From: Betaproteobacteria bacterium
Lineage (GTDB): Bacteria; Pseudomonadota; Gammaproteobacteria; Burkholderiales; Casimicrobiaceae
Length of the DNA stretch: 64,000 nt
Assembly: GCA_016716425.1 (NCBI GenBank)
Contig: JADJWJ010000001.1
Coordinates: 503,450-567,449, forward strand
Direction of reading: 5' to 3'
A model generated the notes under the pieces. The model searched no databases and had not been told where the DNA came from. It saw only the letters and a program-made list of their open reading frames with translations. Positions 43,489 to 52,715 of the stretch are shown in pieces; position 1 is the first letter of the stretch; each line of letters starts with the position of its first letter. A program made the translations under genes and the position numbers.

Positions 43489-45921
43489 TCAGCGTAACTG
43501 CAAGTGCGGGGTCGCCGCAAATGTCCGGCCGGCGATGTCGACCGCGTAGCGCGCCGCGAGGATGGCCTCGTCGGTCAGCGCCGGGGCGCCCGGCGCCGCC
43601 CGCGCGTAGCCCAGCGCGACCGCGCGGCCGTGCCTGCGGCTGAATCCGGCAGACGTGAGCTCGCCGACGTTGCGCCCGTCCATCAGGATCGGCTCGCCGC
43701 CCCACGGGAACGCCTCCGGGTCGTCGAGCGTGACCTGCACGAGCCGCTTGCGCAGCCCTTCCGCCCGCTGCCGGATCAGCGCATCGCGTCCGATGAACGC
43801 GACCGCCTTGTCGATGCGCACGGCGAAGTCGAGCCCGGCCTCCCACGGCGTCTCGTCCGGCGACAGCTCGGCGCCCCACGCGCGGCGGCCGGCCTCGATG
43901 CGCAGCGCGTCGATCGTGTAGTAGCCGGCATCGCGCAGGCCGAGCGCGGCGCCTTCGGCCCACAGCGCGTCGTACAGCGTCGCGCACTGGTCGGTCGGCA
44001 CGACCAGTTCGTAGCCCGGCCCGCCGACGTAGCTCATGCGCGCGGCGCGAACGCGCGCGTAGCCGACGTCGATCTCGGCGGTCGTCGCGAACGGCAGGCC
44101 CGCCTTGGACAGGTCGTCGGGGGAGAGCCTGGCGAGCAGCGCCGCCGCCTTCGGCCCCATCACGGAGACCACCGAGTACGCGGCCGTGACGTCCACCAGC
44201 GCGGCGAACTCGCCGGGCGCGATGTGCCGCTCGATCCACGCAGCGTCGCGCGTCGTCTGGGCGGAGCCGGTCAGGATGAAGAAGGTCTCGGGGCCCCAGC
44301 GCGTGATCGTGACGTCGCTCTCGATGCCGCCCCGCGCGTTCAACATCGCCGTGTAGACGATGCGCCCGATCGGCACGTCGATCGCGTTCGCGCACAGCCG
44401 CTCGAGCACCGCGAGCGCGTCGCGGCCCTTCAGCACGAACTTGCCGAACGACGTCTGGTCGAACACGACGAGGTCCTCGCGGCACGCCCGCTGCTCGGCG
44501 AGCACGTACGGCAGCCAGCCCGGCGTGCCGAGTGTCGGCGGCGGCGCCGCGTGCCCGTCCGGCAGGAAGTAGTTCGCGCGCTCCCAGCCCAACTTGCTGC
44601 CGAACACCGCGCCCTTCGCGCGCAGCCGGTCGTACAGCGGCGAGCGGCGCAGCGGGCGCACCGTCTGCAGTTCCTCGCGCGGCCAGCGCATCGCGTAATG
44701 GAGCCCCAGCGACTCGACGGTGCGGTCGGCGAGGTGCCGGCGATTGGCGTGGAATGGCGCGAAGCGGCGGATGTCGACGTCCCACAGGTCGAGCGGCGCC
44801 TCGCCGCCCGCGATCCACTCGGCGACGAGCCGGCCCGCGCCGCCGGAGTTGGCGATGCCCGCCGAGTTGAAGCCGGCGCAGACGAAGTAGCCGCCGACCT
44901 CCGGCGCCTCGCCGAGGATGAAGTTGCCGTCGCCGGTGAAGCTCTCCGGGCCGTTGAGCAGCAGCTTGATCTGCGCGGTCTCGAGGCACGGCGTCCGATG
45001 GATCGCGCTGGTCATCAGCACCTCGAACTGGTCCCAGTCCTCCGGCAGCAGCTGGAACTCGAAGCCGTCCGGAATCGGCACGACGTTCCAGGGCTTGGCG
45101 GCCGGCTCGAACCCGCCCATCACGAGGCCGCCGACTTCTTCCTTGTAGTAGATGAAGCCGTCGGGATCGCGGATCACCGGCAGGTCGGGCGCGACGCCCG
45201 GAATGGGCGCGGTGACGACGTAGAAGTGCTCGGCGGCGTAGAGCGGCACGTTGACGCCGGCGCGCCGCCCGAACTCGCGCGCCCACTGGCCCGCGCAGTT
45301 GACGAGCGTCTCGCAGCCGATCTGTCCGCTCCCGCCTGCGCCCGACCACGCCACGCCCGCGACGTGGCCGTTGCGCAGCGTCACGCCGGTGACGCGCACG
45401 CCTTCGACGATGCGCACGCCGCGCGACCGCGCGCCCTTCGCGAGCGACTGCGTGAGGTCGGTGGGGTTCGCCTTGCCGTCGCCCGGGATCCACACGGCGC
45501 CGGCCAGGTCGTCGGTGCGCAGGATCGGTGCGATGCGGCCGGCCTCCGCCGGCGTCACCCAGTCGAACTCGATGCCGAAGCTGCCCGCGCGCGCCATCTG
45601 CCGCTTCATCAGCGTGAGCCGCTCCGGCGTCTTCGCCACGTTGAGGCTGCCGCACTGCTTCCAGCCGGTGGCGAGCCCCGTCTCCGCTTCGAGCGTCGAG
45701 TAGAGCTCGATCCCGTACTGGCTCATCCGCGTCGCGTTGCGCGTCGCGCGCGTCTGGCCGACGAGGCCGGCCGCATGCCACGTCGTGCCGCAGGTGAGCT
45801 GGCCCTGCTCGAGCAGCACGACGTCGGCGATGCCGAGCTTCGCGAGGTGATAGGCGGTCGACACGCCGGCGATGCCGCCGCCGACGACGACGACCTGCGC
45901 GTGGGTGGGAACGGCGGGCAT
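43489..45921 (-). CDS. Dimethylglycine/sarcosine dehydrogenase-like FAD and GcvT-domain protein
   Basis: An 810-residue two-part enzyme. The N-terminal DAO-type FAD domain starts VVVVGGGIAGVSTAYHLAKLG, and His49 in CGTTWHAAGLVGQTR is the residue that binds FAD covalently in dimethylglycine and sarcosine dehydrogenases. The C-terminal half is a GcvT/aminomethyltransferase-like tetrahydrofolate domain (VFDQTSFGKFVLKGRDAL, ARMSYVGGPGYELVV, WEAGLDFAVRIDK). Such enzymes demethylate N-methylamino acids and pass the one-carbon unit to THF. It sits within a phosphonate catabolic operon 13 bases after an EamA gene, so an N-methylated aminophosphonate is a possible substrate; that is inference. ATG 45921 is preceded by gggga. 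Confidence 0.9.
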   Translation of the reverse strand: MPAVPTHAQVVVVGGGIAGVSTAYHLAKLGIADVVLLEQGQLTCGTTWHAAGLVGQTRATRNATRMSQYGIELYSTLEAETGLATGWKQCGSLNVAKTPERLTLMKRQMARAGSFGIEFDWVTPAEAGRIAPILRTDDLAGAVWIPGDGKANPTDLTQSLAKGARSRGVRIVEGVRVTGVTLRNGHVAGVAWSGAGGSGQIGCETLVNCAGQWAREFGRRAGVNVPLYAAEHFYVVTAPIPGVAPDLPVIRDPDGFIYYKEEVGGLVMGGFEPAAKPWNVVPIPDGFEFQLLPEDWDQFEVLMTSAIHRTPCLETAQIKLLLNGPESFTGDGNFILGEAPEVGGYFVCAGFNSAGIANSGGAGRLVAEWIAGGEAPLDLWDVDIRRFAPFHANRRHLADRTVESLGLHYAMRWPREELQTVRPLRRSPLYDRLRAKGAVFGSKLGWERANYFLPDGHAAPPPTLGTPGWLPYVLAEQRACREDLVVFDQTSFGKFVLKGRDALAVLERLCANAIDVPIGRIVYTAMLNARGGIESDVTITRWGPETFFILTGSAQTTRDAAWIERHIAPGEFAALVDVTAAYSVVSVMGPKAAALLARLSPDDLSKAGLPFATTAEIDVGYARVRAARMSYVGGPGYELVVPTDQCATLYDALWAEGAALGLRDAGYYTIDALRIEAGRRAWGAELSPDETPWEAGLDFAVRIDKAVAFIGRDALIRQRAEGLRKRLVQVTLDDPEAFPWGGEPILMDGRNVGELTSAGFSRRHGRAVALGYARAAPGAPALTDEAILAARYAVDIAGRTFAATPHLQLR

Positions 45922-45934
45922 GGTCGTGGATCCC

Positions 45935-46780
45935 CTAGAGTTTGAGCGCGGCGACACCGGCGACCACGCTCGCGGCACCGGCGAGCCGCGCGAGGCCGAA
46001 GCCTTCCCGCAGCAGCACGGTGCCGATGATCGCCGCGAACAGCACCGACGTCTCGCGCAGCGCCGAGACGGCGGCGATCGGCGCGCGCGTCATCGCCCAC
46101 AGGACGATGCCGTAGGCGGCGACGCTGCAGAAGCCGCCGACGAGGCCGCGCCGCCATTGCGCGCGCACGTAGCCGACTGCGGCCGCGCCGCGATGCAGCC
46201 GGACCCATGCGAGGAAGACCACGCTCTCGGCGAACGTCAGCCACAGCACGTAGGCGAGCGCGTTGCCGGACGCGCGGGCGCCGGCGCCGTCGATCAGCGT
46301 GTAGACGGCGATGATCGCCGCGTTGGCGAGCGCCCAGTACACGGCCGCACGCGGGTGGTGGCGGCGTTGCGCGAACGCGATCGCGAAGATGCCGGTCGAG
46401 ATCAGGACGACGCCGATGGCCATCTGCGGCGTCGGCAGCTCGCGCAGGAACACGATGCCGAGCACGGTGACGAGCAGCGGCGCCGTGCCGCGCATCAGCG
46501 GGTACGCGAATGACAGGTCGCCGGTGCGGTAGGCCTGCGCGAGCGTCAGGTAGTAGGCGAAGTGGATCACGGCCGACGCCGCGGCGAACGGCCACGACGC
46601 GGGCAGCGGCGGCGCGACGAACGGGAGGGCGGCCAGCGAGCAGACCGCCGAGCCGGCGACCACGGTCGCCGTGTCGAGCAACGCGTCGCCGCCGCCGGCG
46701 GACTTGATGAGCGCGTTCCACGACGCGTGCAGCAGCCCCGCGCCGAGGACGGCGAGCGCGACGCCGAACGTTAGCTCCAC
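45935..46780 (-). CDS. EamA/DMT-family transporter
   Basis: A 281-residue integral membrane protein with about ten hydrophobic helices in two homologous EamA halves (LHASWNALIKSAGGG... and AALREETSVLFAAIIGTVLLRE-like repeats). DMT transporters move metabolites such as amino acids or nucleotide sugars; the substrate here is unknown. The start is a GTG at 46780 immediately before ELTFGVALAVLGAG. It lies between the phosphate transporter and the dehydrogenase of the phosphonate operon and may carry a substrate or product of that pathway. Confidence 0.87.
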   Translation of the reverse strand: MELTFGVALAVLGAGLLHASWNALIKSAGGGDALLDTATVVAGSAVCSLAALPFVAPPLPASWPFAAASAVIHFAYYLTLAQAYRTGDLSFAYPLMRGTAPLLVTVLGIVFLRELPTPQMAIGVVLISTGIFAIAFAQRRHHPRAAVYWALANAAIIAVYTLIDGAGARASGNALAYVLWLTFAESVVFLAWVRLHRGAAAVGYVRAQWRRGLVGGFCSVAAYGIVLWAMTRAPIAAVSALRETSVLFAAIIGTVLLREGFGLARLAGAASVVAGVAALKL

Positions 46781-46866
46781 CGCCGGCCGCTGCGCTATGC
46801 GTCCGGCGCGAGCGGCCGCGCGGAGGGATGGCCGGAAGCGGTCCTTGCCATGGGGGAGCGCGGCCG

Positions 46867-48600
46867 TCAGGCCGGCTTCGTCTTCCGCTTCGGCCAGTCG
46901 TTCTTGCGGCCGGCGTGGGCGGCCGGCACCGGATCGTCGTCGGGCGGTGCCGGCGCGGCTTCCGGCGACTTGAGGCGCGTGCGCGCGAGCACGCCCGCTT
47001 CCTCGAGGATCGGGTAGGCGATCGAGCAGATGTGCGAGTTGATGCGCTTGAAGTCGGAGATGAGGTCGAGGTGCAGCGACGACGTCTCGATGCTCTCCAG
47101 CGTGTTGCCGGCGAGCCGTCCGAGGTGCGAGTCGGCGTAGGCGCGCTCGAGGTCGCGGAAGAGCACCTTCTGCGCGAGCAGTTCCTGCGCGCTCTTCAGC
47201 TCCCCGTGCAGGAAGACGCTCATGCCGAGCCGGAGGTTCGCGACCAGGCGCGCGTGCAGGTCGCAGATCTCGTGCATGCCGGCCTCCGAGAAGTTGCGCT
47301 GCTTGCCGATCTTCTTGTCCTCGATGTCGGTCAGCACGCGCTCGATGATGTCGCCGACCTGCTCCAGGTTGATCGTGAACGAGACGATGTCGGCCCAGCG
47401 GCGGCCCTCGCGCTCCTCGAGCGCCTCGCGCGAGATCTGCGTCAGGTAGAGCTTGACCGCCGTGTACAGCTCGTCGACGACGTCGTCCTTCTTGCGCAGC
47501 CGCTCGGACAGCGCCCGGTCGTTGGTGCGGATGACCGCCAGCATGCCGGTCAGCATGTCCTCGATGACGTCGCCGATGCGCATCGCCTCGCGCGCGGCGT
47601 TGGCGATCGCCAGCGGCGGCGTGTCGAGCGCGGAAGGGTCGAGGTTGCGCGGCTTCGCCGGGTCTTCGGCCGCGGGCTTGTCCGGCAGCAGGCGACAGGC
47701 GACGCGCGCGATCTGCTCGGTCCAGAAGATGAACAGCAGCGCCAGCGCCACGTTGAACGCGAGGTGGAACAGCACCACCTCGCGCGCCGGATCGAGCGCC
47801 AGCCCCTCGATCCAGCCGTGCACGTGGGGGAGCAGGGGGATCGCCAGCACGCAGCCGATCAGCTTGAACAGGAAGTTGCCGAGCGTGACCCGGCGCGCCT
47901 CCGGCGGCGAGCGCAGCGTCGACAGCATTCCGAGGAGCCCGCTGCCGAGGTTCGCCCCCAGCACGAGGCCGAGCGCGACCGGCAGCGACAGCATCGACAG
48001 CGAGGCGAGCGTGGCCGTGAGCAGGACGACCGCGAGGCTCGAATAGCAGAGGATCGTGAACAGCGCGGCGACCAGCAGGTCGAGCAGCACGTCGCCGGTC
48101 AGCGACGCGAAAATCACCTTGACGCCGGCCGCCTGCACGAACGGCTGCGCGGCCACCGCGATCCACTGCAGCGCGAAGATGATGAGGCCCAGTCCGATGA
48201 GGATCCGGCCGAAGCGGCCGACGTTGGTGGCCTGGCGCGCGAGGAACAGCGTGACGCCGGTGAAGATCAGCAGCGGGGCGAGCCAGGACAGATCGAACGA
48301 CAGGACCACCGTCACCAGCGACGTGCCGATGTCCGCACCCAGCATGACCGCCAGCGCCGGCGCCGTGCTGATGAGGCCCTGGCCTGCGAACGCCGCGACG
48401 ATCAGCGCCGTGGCGGTGCTGCTCTGGATGAGGCCGGTGACGGCCAGGCCCGCGAGCAGCGCGGTCAGCCGCCGACTGATGCTCCTGCGCAGCACGCGCC
48501 GCAGGTCGGCGCCGTACAGGCGCAGGATGCCGGTGCGCACGATGTGCGTGCCCCAGACGAGCAGCGAGACGCCGGCGAGCAGGTTGAGCAGCGTCTGCAT
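46867..48600 (-). CDS. Na/Pi cotransporter family protein with PhoU-like domain (YjbB-like)
   Basis: A 577-residue protein with two Na/Pi cotransporter repeats, recognisable by GLIQSSTATALIVAAFAGQG in the first and VALGLVLGANLGSGLLGML in the second, and about nine membrane helices. A cytoplasmic PhoU-like helical domain (about residues 340-545) contains LSERLRKKDDVVDELYTAVK and FTINLEQVGDIIERVL. In Escherichia coli YjbB exports phosphate when it is in excess. Placed 13 bases after pbfA in an operon that releases Pi from phosphonates, it probably dumps surplus phosphate. Confidence 0.92.
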   Translation of the reverse strand: MQTLLNLLAGVSLLVWGTHIVRTGILRLYGADLRRVLRRSISRRLTALLAGLAVTGLIQSSTATALIVAAFAGQGLISTAPALAVMLGADIGTSLVTVVLSFDLSWLAPLLIFTGVTLFLARQATNVGRFGRILIGLGLIIFALQWIAVAAQPFVQAAGVKVIFASLTGDVLLDLLVAALFTILCYSSLAVVLLTATLASLSMLSLPVALGLVLGANLGSGLLGMLSTLRSPPEARRVTLGNFLFKLIGCVLAIPLLPHVHGWIEGLALDPAREVVLFHLAFNVALALLFIFWTEQIARVACRLLPDKPAAEDPAKPRNLDPSALDTPPLAIANAAREAMRIGDVIEDMLTGMLAVIRTNDRALSERLRKKDDVVDELYTAVKLYLTQISREALEEREGRRWADIVSFTINLEQVGDIIERVLTDIEDKKIGKQRNFSEAGMHEICDLHARLVANLRLGMSVFLHGELKSAQELLAQKVLFRDLERAYADSHLGRLAGNTLESIETSSLHLDLISDFKRINSHICSIAYPILEEAGVLARTRLKSPEAAPAPPDDDPVPAAHAGRKNDWPKRKTKPA

Positions 48601-48613
48601 GCGCGGTCCGCCC

Positions 48614-49985
48614 CTATGCGCCCGGCGCGCGCTCGACGGCGCCGATGACGTCGTCGAGGATGCCGAGCGCGCGGTCGAGGTCCGCCTCCGCGATCACCAG
48701 CGGCGGCGACAGGTTGAGGACGTTGCCCTGCCCGACCTTGAAGGCGAGGCCGCGCGCGAGGCAGTCGTACATCACCCGCTCCGCCTCGCGGCGGGCAGGG
48801 GACCCGTCCGCGCGGACGAGCTCGACGCCGAGCAGCAGGCCGATGCCGCGGACCTCGCCGACCAGCGGGTGCCGTGCGGCAAGGTCGCGCAGACGCGCCA
48901 GCGCGCGCGCGCCCAGCGTCAGCGGCGCGGGCGAGCAGCCCCTCGTCGGCGATCACGTCGAGCGTGGCGAGCGCGGCCGCGCAGCCGACCGAGCTCTTCT
49001 CGTGCGTGTAGTGGCCGAGCGCGCGGTCGCCCGCCACGTCGAGGTCCGCGCGCGCGATCAGCGCGGCCATCGGGAACACGGCGCCGCCCAGCCCCTTGCC
49101 CAGCACGACCATGTCGGGAACGACGCCGTAGTGCTCGAAGGCGAACATCGTGCCGGTCCGTCCCAGCCCGATCGGGACCTCGTCCAGGATCAGCAGCGCG
49201 CCGTGCCGGTCGCAGGCGTCGCGCAGCGTCCGGTAGTAGGCCGGCGGCGGGATCTGGACGTCGGTGCAGCGCACGGTCTCGACGATCACCGCGGCGACGT
49301 CCTCCTCCTTGCCGAGCACGTAGTCGACGTACTCGGCGCAGCGCGCGTCGCACGCCGACCCGCAGCCGAACCGGCAGTCGCGCGGGCCGCACGGCGGCAC
49401 GTGCTCGGTGCCGGGCATGAGCGGCCCCATGCCGCGCCGGAACACCGCCTCGCCGCCGATCGAAATCGCGTCGAGCGACGCGCCGTGGAAGGCGTCCCAC
49501 ATCGAGACCGTCTTGTGGCGGCCGGTCGCGACGCGGGCGAGCTTCAGCGCCATGCCGATCGCGAGCGTGCCGCCGGGCGCCAGGAGCACCTTGCGCAGCG
49601 GATCGGGCGCGAGGGAGGCGAGCCGCTCGGCCAGGTCGACCGCGGCGGCGTTCGTGTAACGCCGCGGCGAGAACGGCAGTGTGTCGAGCTGGCGCTTGAT
49701 CGCGGCGATCACGCGCGGATGCCGATAGCCGACCTGGTGGACGTTGTTGCCGTGGAAGTCCATGTACCGCCGGCCGTCGGCGTCGGTCAGCCAGATGCCC
49801 TCGGCCTCGACCAGCGCGTCGAGGCAGGGCGTCGACAGCGACTGGTGCAGATAGGCGGCGGCGTCGCGGTCGAGCAGCGCGCGCGCGACGGGCCCCACGT
49901 GGTCCCGGTCCCACGCACGGCGCAGCGGCGAGAGGTTCACGTCCCCTTCGGCCGCGAGGTCGGCCGGGGGCCCCAGGTGGTTCAT
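48614..49985 (-). CDS. pbfA: Probable (R)-1-hydroxy-2-aminoethylphosphonate ammonia-lyase (class III aminotransferase fold), frame broken by one base
   Basis: A PLP-dependent class III aminotransferase-like protein with the PLP Lys at about residue 297 (VVLGKGLGG), the LILDEVPIGLGRTG motif, and SMWDAFHGASLDA. Its place between phnY and a Pi transporter points to PbfA, which converts (R)-1-hydroxy-2-aminoethylphosphonate to phosphonoacetaldehyde and ammonia. The frame breaks at about 48921: before it the protein reads ...ADEGLLARAA, after it LGARALARLRDLAARHPLVG continues in the next frame to the TAG at 48614. Removing one base gives 456 residues. An unusual cluster of five Cys (C199-x4-C-x3-C-x3-C-x3-C) lies mid-protein. 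A generic aminotransferase is the alternative. Confidence 0.82.
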
Positions 49986-50004
49986 CGTTCGGCGCCGGCC
50001 TCCG

Positions 50005-51465
50005 CTACCACGGCAGCGAGTAGGTCTTGGTGTTGGTGAAGCTCTTCATCGCCTCCTGCACGCCTTCCTTGTAGCCCAGGCCCGAGTCCTTGATGCCGCC
50101 GAACGGCGTCAACTCCAGCCGGTAACCGGGGACCTCGCGCACGTTGACCGTGCCGACGTTCAACTCGGTCACGAAGCGGGTGACGTAGTCGAGCCGGTTC
50201 GTGCACACGGCCGACGACAGCCCGTACGCGGTGCCGTTGGCAATCGCGATCGCGTGGTCGATGTCGCGGAAGCGGATCACCGGCGACACCGGCCCGAACG
50301 TCTCGGTCCTGACGACGTCCATCTCCGGATCGACGTGGTCGAGCACCGTCGGCGAGTAGAGCGCACCGCGCCGCTCGTTGCCGACGAGGAGCCGCGCGCC
50401 GCGCGCGACGGCGTCGTTCACCCGCGCCTCGAAGCTGCGCGCGGCGGCCTCGTCGATCACCGTGCCCATCTCCAGCGTGTCGTCCATCGGGTCGCCGTAC
50501 GTCCACGCCCTGGTCCGCGCGACCAGCCGCTCGACGAACGCGTCGGCAACCTGCTCGTGCACGAGCATCCGCTTGACCGCCGTGCAGCGCTGGCCGGAGT
50601 TCCTGTACGACCCGGCCGCCGCGAGCGCCGCCGCCTCGTCGAGGTCGGCGTCCTCCATCACGATGATCGGATCGTTGCCACCCAGCTCCAGCACCTGCCG
50701 CTTGTAGACGGCCTTCGCGGCGATGTACTTGCCGACCGTAACGCCGCCGGTGAACGTGACGAGGTCGATGTCGGGATTGACGAGCATCTCGTCGGCGATC
50801 TCGCCCGGGTCCCCGGTGACGACCTGGAACATCTCGGGCGGCAGCCCGGCCTCGTACAGGATGTCGGCCAGCACCAGCGCCGACAGCGGCGTCTTCTCCG
50901 TGGGTTTGAGCACCATCCGGTTGTTGGTGGCGATCGCCGGCGCGACCTTGTGCGCGACCTGGTTCAGCGGATGGTTGAACGGCGTGATCGCGGAGATGAC
51001 GCCCAGCAGCGGCTCGCGCAGCGTGTAGACCTTGCGCGACTTGCCGTGCGGCGTCAGGTCGCACGAGAACACCTGGCCGTCGTCCTGCAGCGCGGCATTG
51101 CCGGCGAACGTGAACACGTCGCACGCGCGGCCCACCTCGTAGCGGGAATCCTTCTTGCCGATGCCGCACTCGGCCGAGATGAGGTCCGAGATCGCCTCCG
51201 TGCGCGCGCGGATCAGGTCCGCGGTGCGCCGGCAGACTTCGTGGCGCTGGTACCGCGTCAGCGTCGGCCGATAGGCCCTGGCAATGGCGAATGCGCGGCG
51301 GATCTCCTCGGCCGTGGCCCTGGGCACGGTGCCGACCACCGCGCCGGTGTAGGGGTTGTGCACGTCGAGCGTGCGGTCGCCGCCGACGTGCTCGCCGCCG
51401 ATGCGCATCTTCGCGTTGAGCGGCGCGCCGTGCCGGACGCGGGCCAACTCGGTCATCATGCTCAT
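50005..51465 (-). CDS. phnY: Phosphonoacetaldehyde dehydrogenase
   Basis: A 486-residue NAD-dependent aldehyde dehydrogenase. Motifs: ITPFNHPLNQVAHKVAPAI (coenzyme site), FTGGVTVGKYIAAKA, the catalytic Glu in LELGGNDPIIVMEDADL, and the catalytic Cys in NSGQRCTAVKRMLV. GQRCTAVKR together with the phnA neighbour fits PhnY, which oxidises phosphonoacetaldehyde to phosphonoacetate. Spacing to phnA (17 bases) and pbfA (19 bases) indicates one operon. Confidence 0.93.
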   Translation of the reverse strand: MSMMTELARVRHGAPLNAKMRIGGEHVGGDRTLDVHNPYTGAVVGTVPRATAEEIRRAFAIARAYRPTLTRYQRHEVCRRTADLIRARTEAISDLISAECGIGKKDSRYEVGRACDVFTFAGNAALQDDGQVFSCDLTPHGKSRKVYTLREPLLGVISAITPFNHPLNQVAHKVAPAIATNNRMVLKPTEKTPLSALVLADILYEAGLPPEMFQVVTGDPGEIADEMLVNPDIDLVTFTGGVTVGKYIAAKAVYKRQVLELGGNDPIIVMEDADLDEAAALAAAGSYRNSGQRCTAVKRMLVHEQVADAFVERLVARTRAWTYGDPMDDTLEMGTVIDEAAARSFEARVNDAVARGARLLVGNERRGALYSPTVLDHVDPEMDVVRTETFGPVSPVIRFRDIDHAIAIANGTAYGLSSAVCTNRLDYVTRFVTELNVGTVNVREVPGYRLELTPFGGIKDSGLGYKEGVQEAMKSFTNTKTYSLPW

Positions 51466-51482
51466 CGCAGTTGTCCCTCTGC

Positions 51483-52715
51483 CTATTGCAGGTGGTTCAA
51501 CGCGAGGTCGAACGCGTCGAAGTTGCGCCAGCGGCGCGCGGGCAGGTCGTCCGCGCGGCGGTTCGCGAGCAGCGGTACCCGCTGCTCCGAGATCCCACCG
51601 TGCGAGCGCAGTGGCACGTCGAGGCCCGACAGGTCGTGCCGTTCGGGTGCCGTGCCGATCACCGTCAGCCGCTCCGAAACGACGACGAGGTCGCCGACGC
51701 GGTCTTCCGGCAGCTCGAACGCCGCGCAGGCTTCGGCACGCGTGTACACCCGCTCGACTCCGGGCAGCGCAGCGATGCGCGGGGCCGCGTCCGCGCAGCG
51801 GGCCGCGTCTTCGACGTAGACGGTCGCGTACGAGCCGAGCGCGCCGTGGTGGACGACGTACGGGTCGGTGATCGGCAGGATCACGCGGGTCGCCCCGTCA
51901 CCGTACCAGCGGTCCAGCACCTGCTGCAGGAACACGATGTTCGGGCGGCCGAGCGCGTCGGTCTTCGCGTTCATGCCGTGGTCGGCGGTCAGCACGACGG
52001 TGGCGGAGAGCGCGTCCATCTGCCCGAGGTAGCGGTCGAGCATTGCCGTGAAGTCGTTGGCCGCCGCCGTGCCGGGCGCGGCCTTGTGCTGGACGTAGTC
52101 GGTCGTCGACAGGTACATGACGTCCGGCCGGTCACGCTTCAGAAGCGCGAGGCCGGCGGCGAACACGAACTCGGACAGCGCCGCGCTGTAGACGGACGGC
52201 ACCGGCATGCCGGTCAGCGCGAGCACGTCGGCGATGCCGTTCGCGGCGACCGTGACGTCGGCCGCCTTCTCCGACGAGAAGCAGATGCCCTTCAGCTTGT
52301 GGCCGAGCAGCGCGCGCAGCTTGTCCTTGGCCGTGACGACGGCGACCTTCGCCCCGGCGTCGGCGAGCGCGGCGAGGATCGTGCCGGCGCGCAGGTACCC
52401 GGCGTCGTTCATCATGACCTCGGCGCGCGCGTCCGGATCCCAGAAGAAGTTGCCGCAGATGCCGTGCACCGACGGCGGCGCGCCGGTGACGATCGACAGG
52501 TTGTTGGGATTGGTGAACGACGGCACGACGCTGTCGGCGGTCAGGCACGTGCCGCGCTCGGCCAGCGAGGCCAGGAACGGCGCACGCCCCGCCTCGATCG
52601 CCTGCGTGATGTAGTCCGGCTCGCAGCCGTCGACGCACACGACGACGAGCGGGCGGTCGGGCCACCGGTAGGTACGGCCGTTGACGGTGACGGTGCGGTC
52701 CTGCATTGCGGTCAT
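51483..52715 (-). CDS. phnA: Phosphonoacetate hydrolase
   Basis: PhnA cleaves the C-P bond of phosphonoacetate to acetate and phosphate. The 410-residue protein belongs to the alkaline phosphatase superfamily. Asp29 (VCVDGCEPDYI) and the nucleophile Thr68 (PSFTNPNNLSIVTG) are at the positions known from characterised PhnA. Other di-zinc ligands lie in STTDYVQHK, LTADHGMNAK and SHGGISEQRVP. The GAPPSVHGICGNFFWDP segment is characteristic. No signal peptide, so cytoplasmic. Its start overlaps the gntR stop by four bases. Confidence 0.95.
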   Translation of the reverse strand: MTAMQDRTVTVNGRTYRWPDRPLVVVCVDGCEPDYITQAIEAGRAPFLASLAERGTCLTADSVVPSFTNPNNLSIVTGAPPSVHGICGNFFWDPDARAEVMMNDAGYLRAGTILAALADAGAKVAVVTAKDKLRALLGHKLKGICFSSEKAADVTVAANGIADVLALTGMPVPSVYSAALSEFVFAAGLALLKRDRPDVMYLSTTDYVQHKAAPGTAAANDFTAMLDRYLGQMDALSATVVLTADHGMNAKTDALGRPNIVFLQQVLDRWYGDGATRVILPITDPYVVHHGALGSYATVYVEDAARCADAAPRIAALPGVERVYTRAEACAAFELPEDRVGDLVVVSERLTVIGTAPERHDLSGLDVPLRSHGGISEQRVPLLANRRADDLPARRWRNFDAFDLALNHLQ

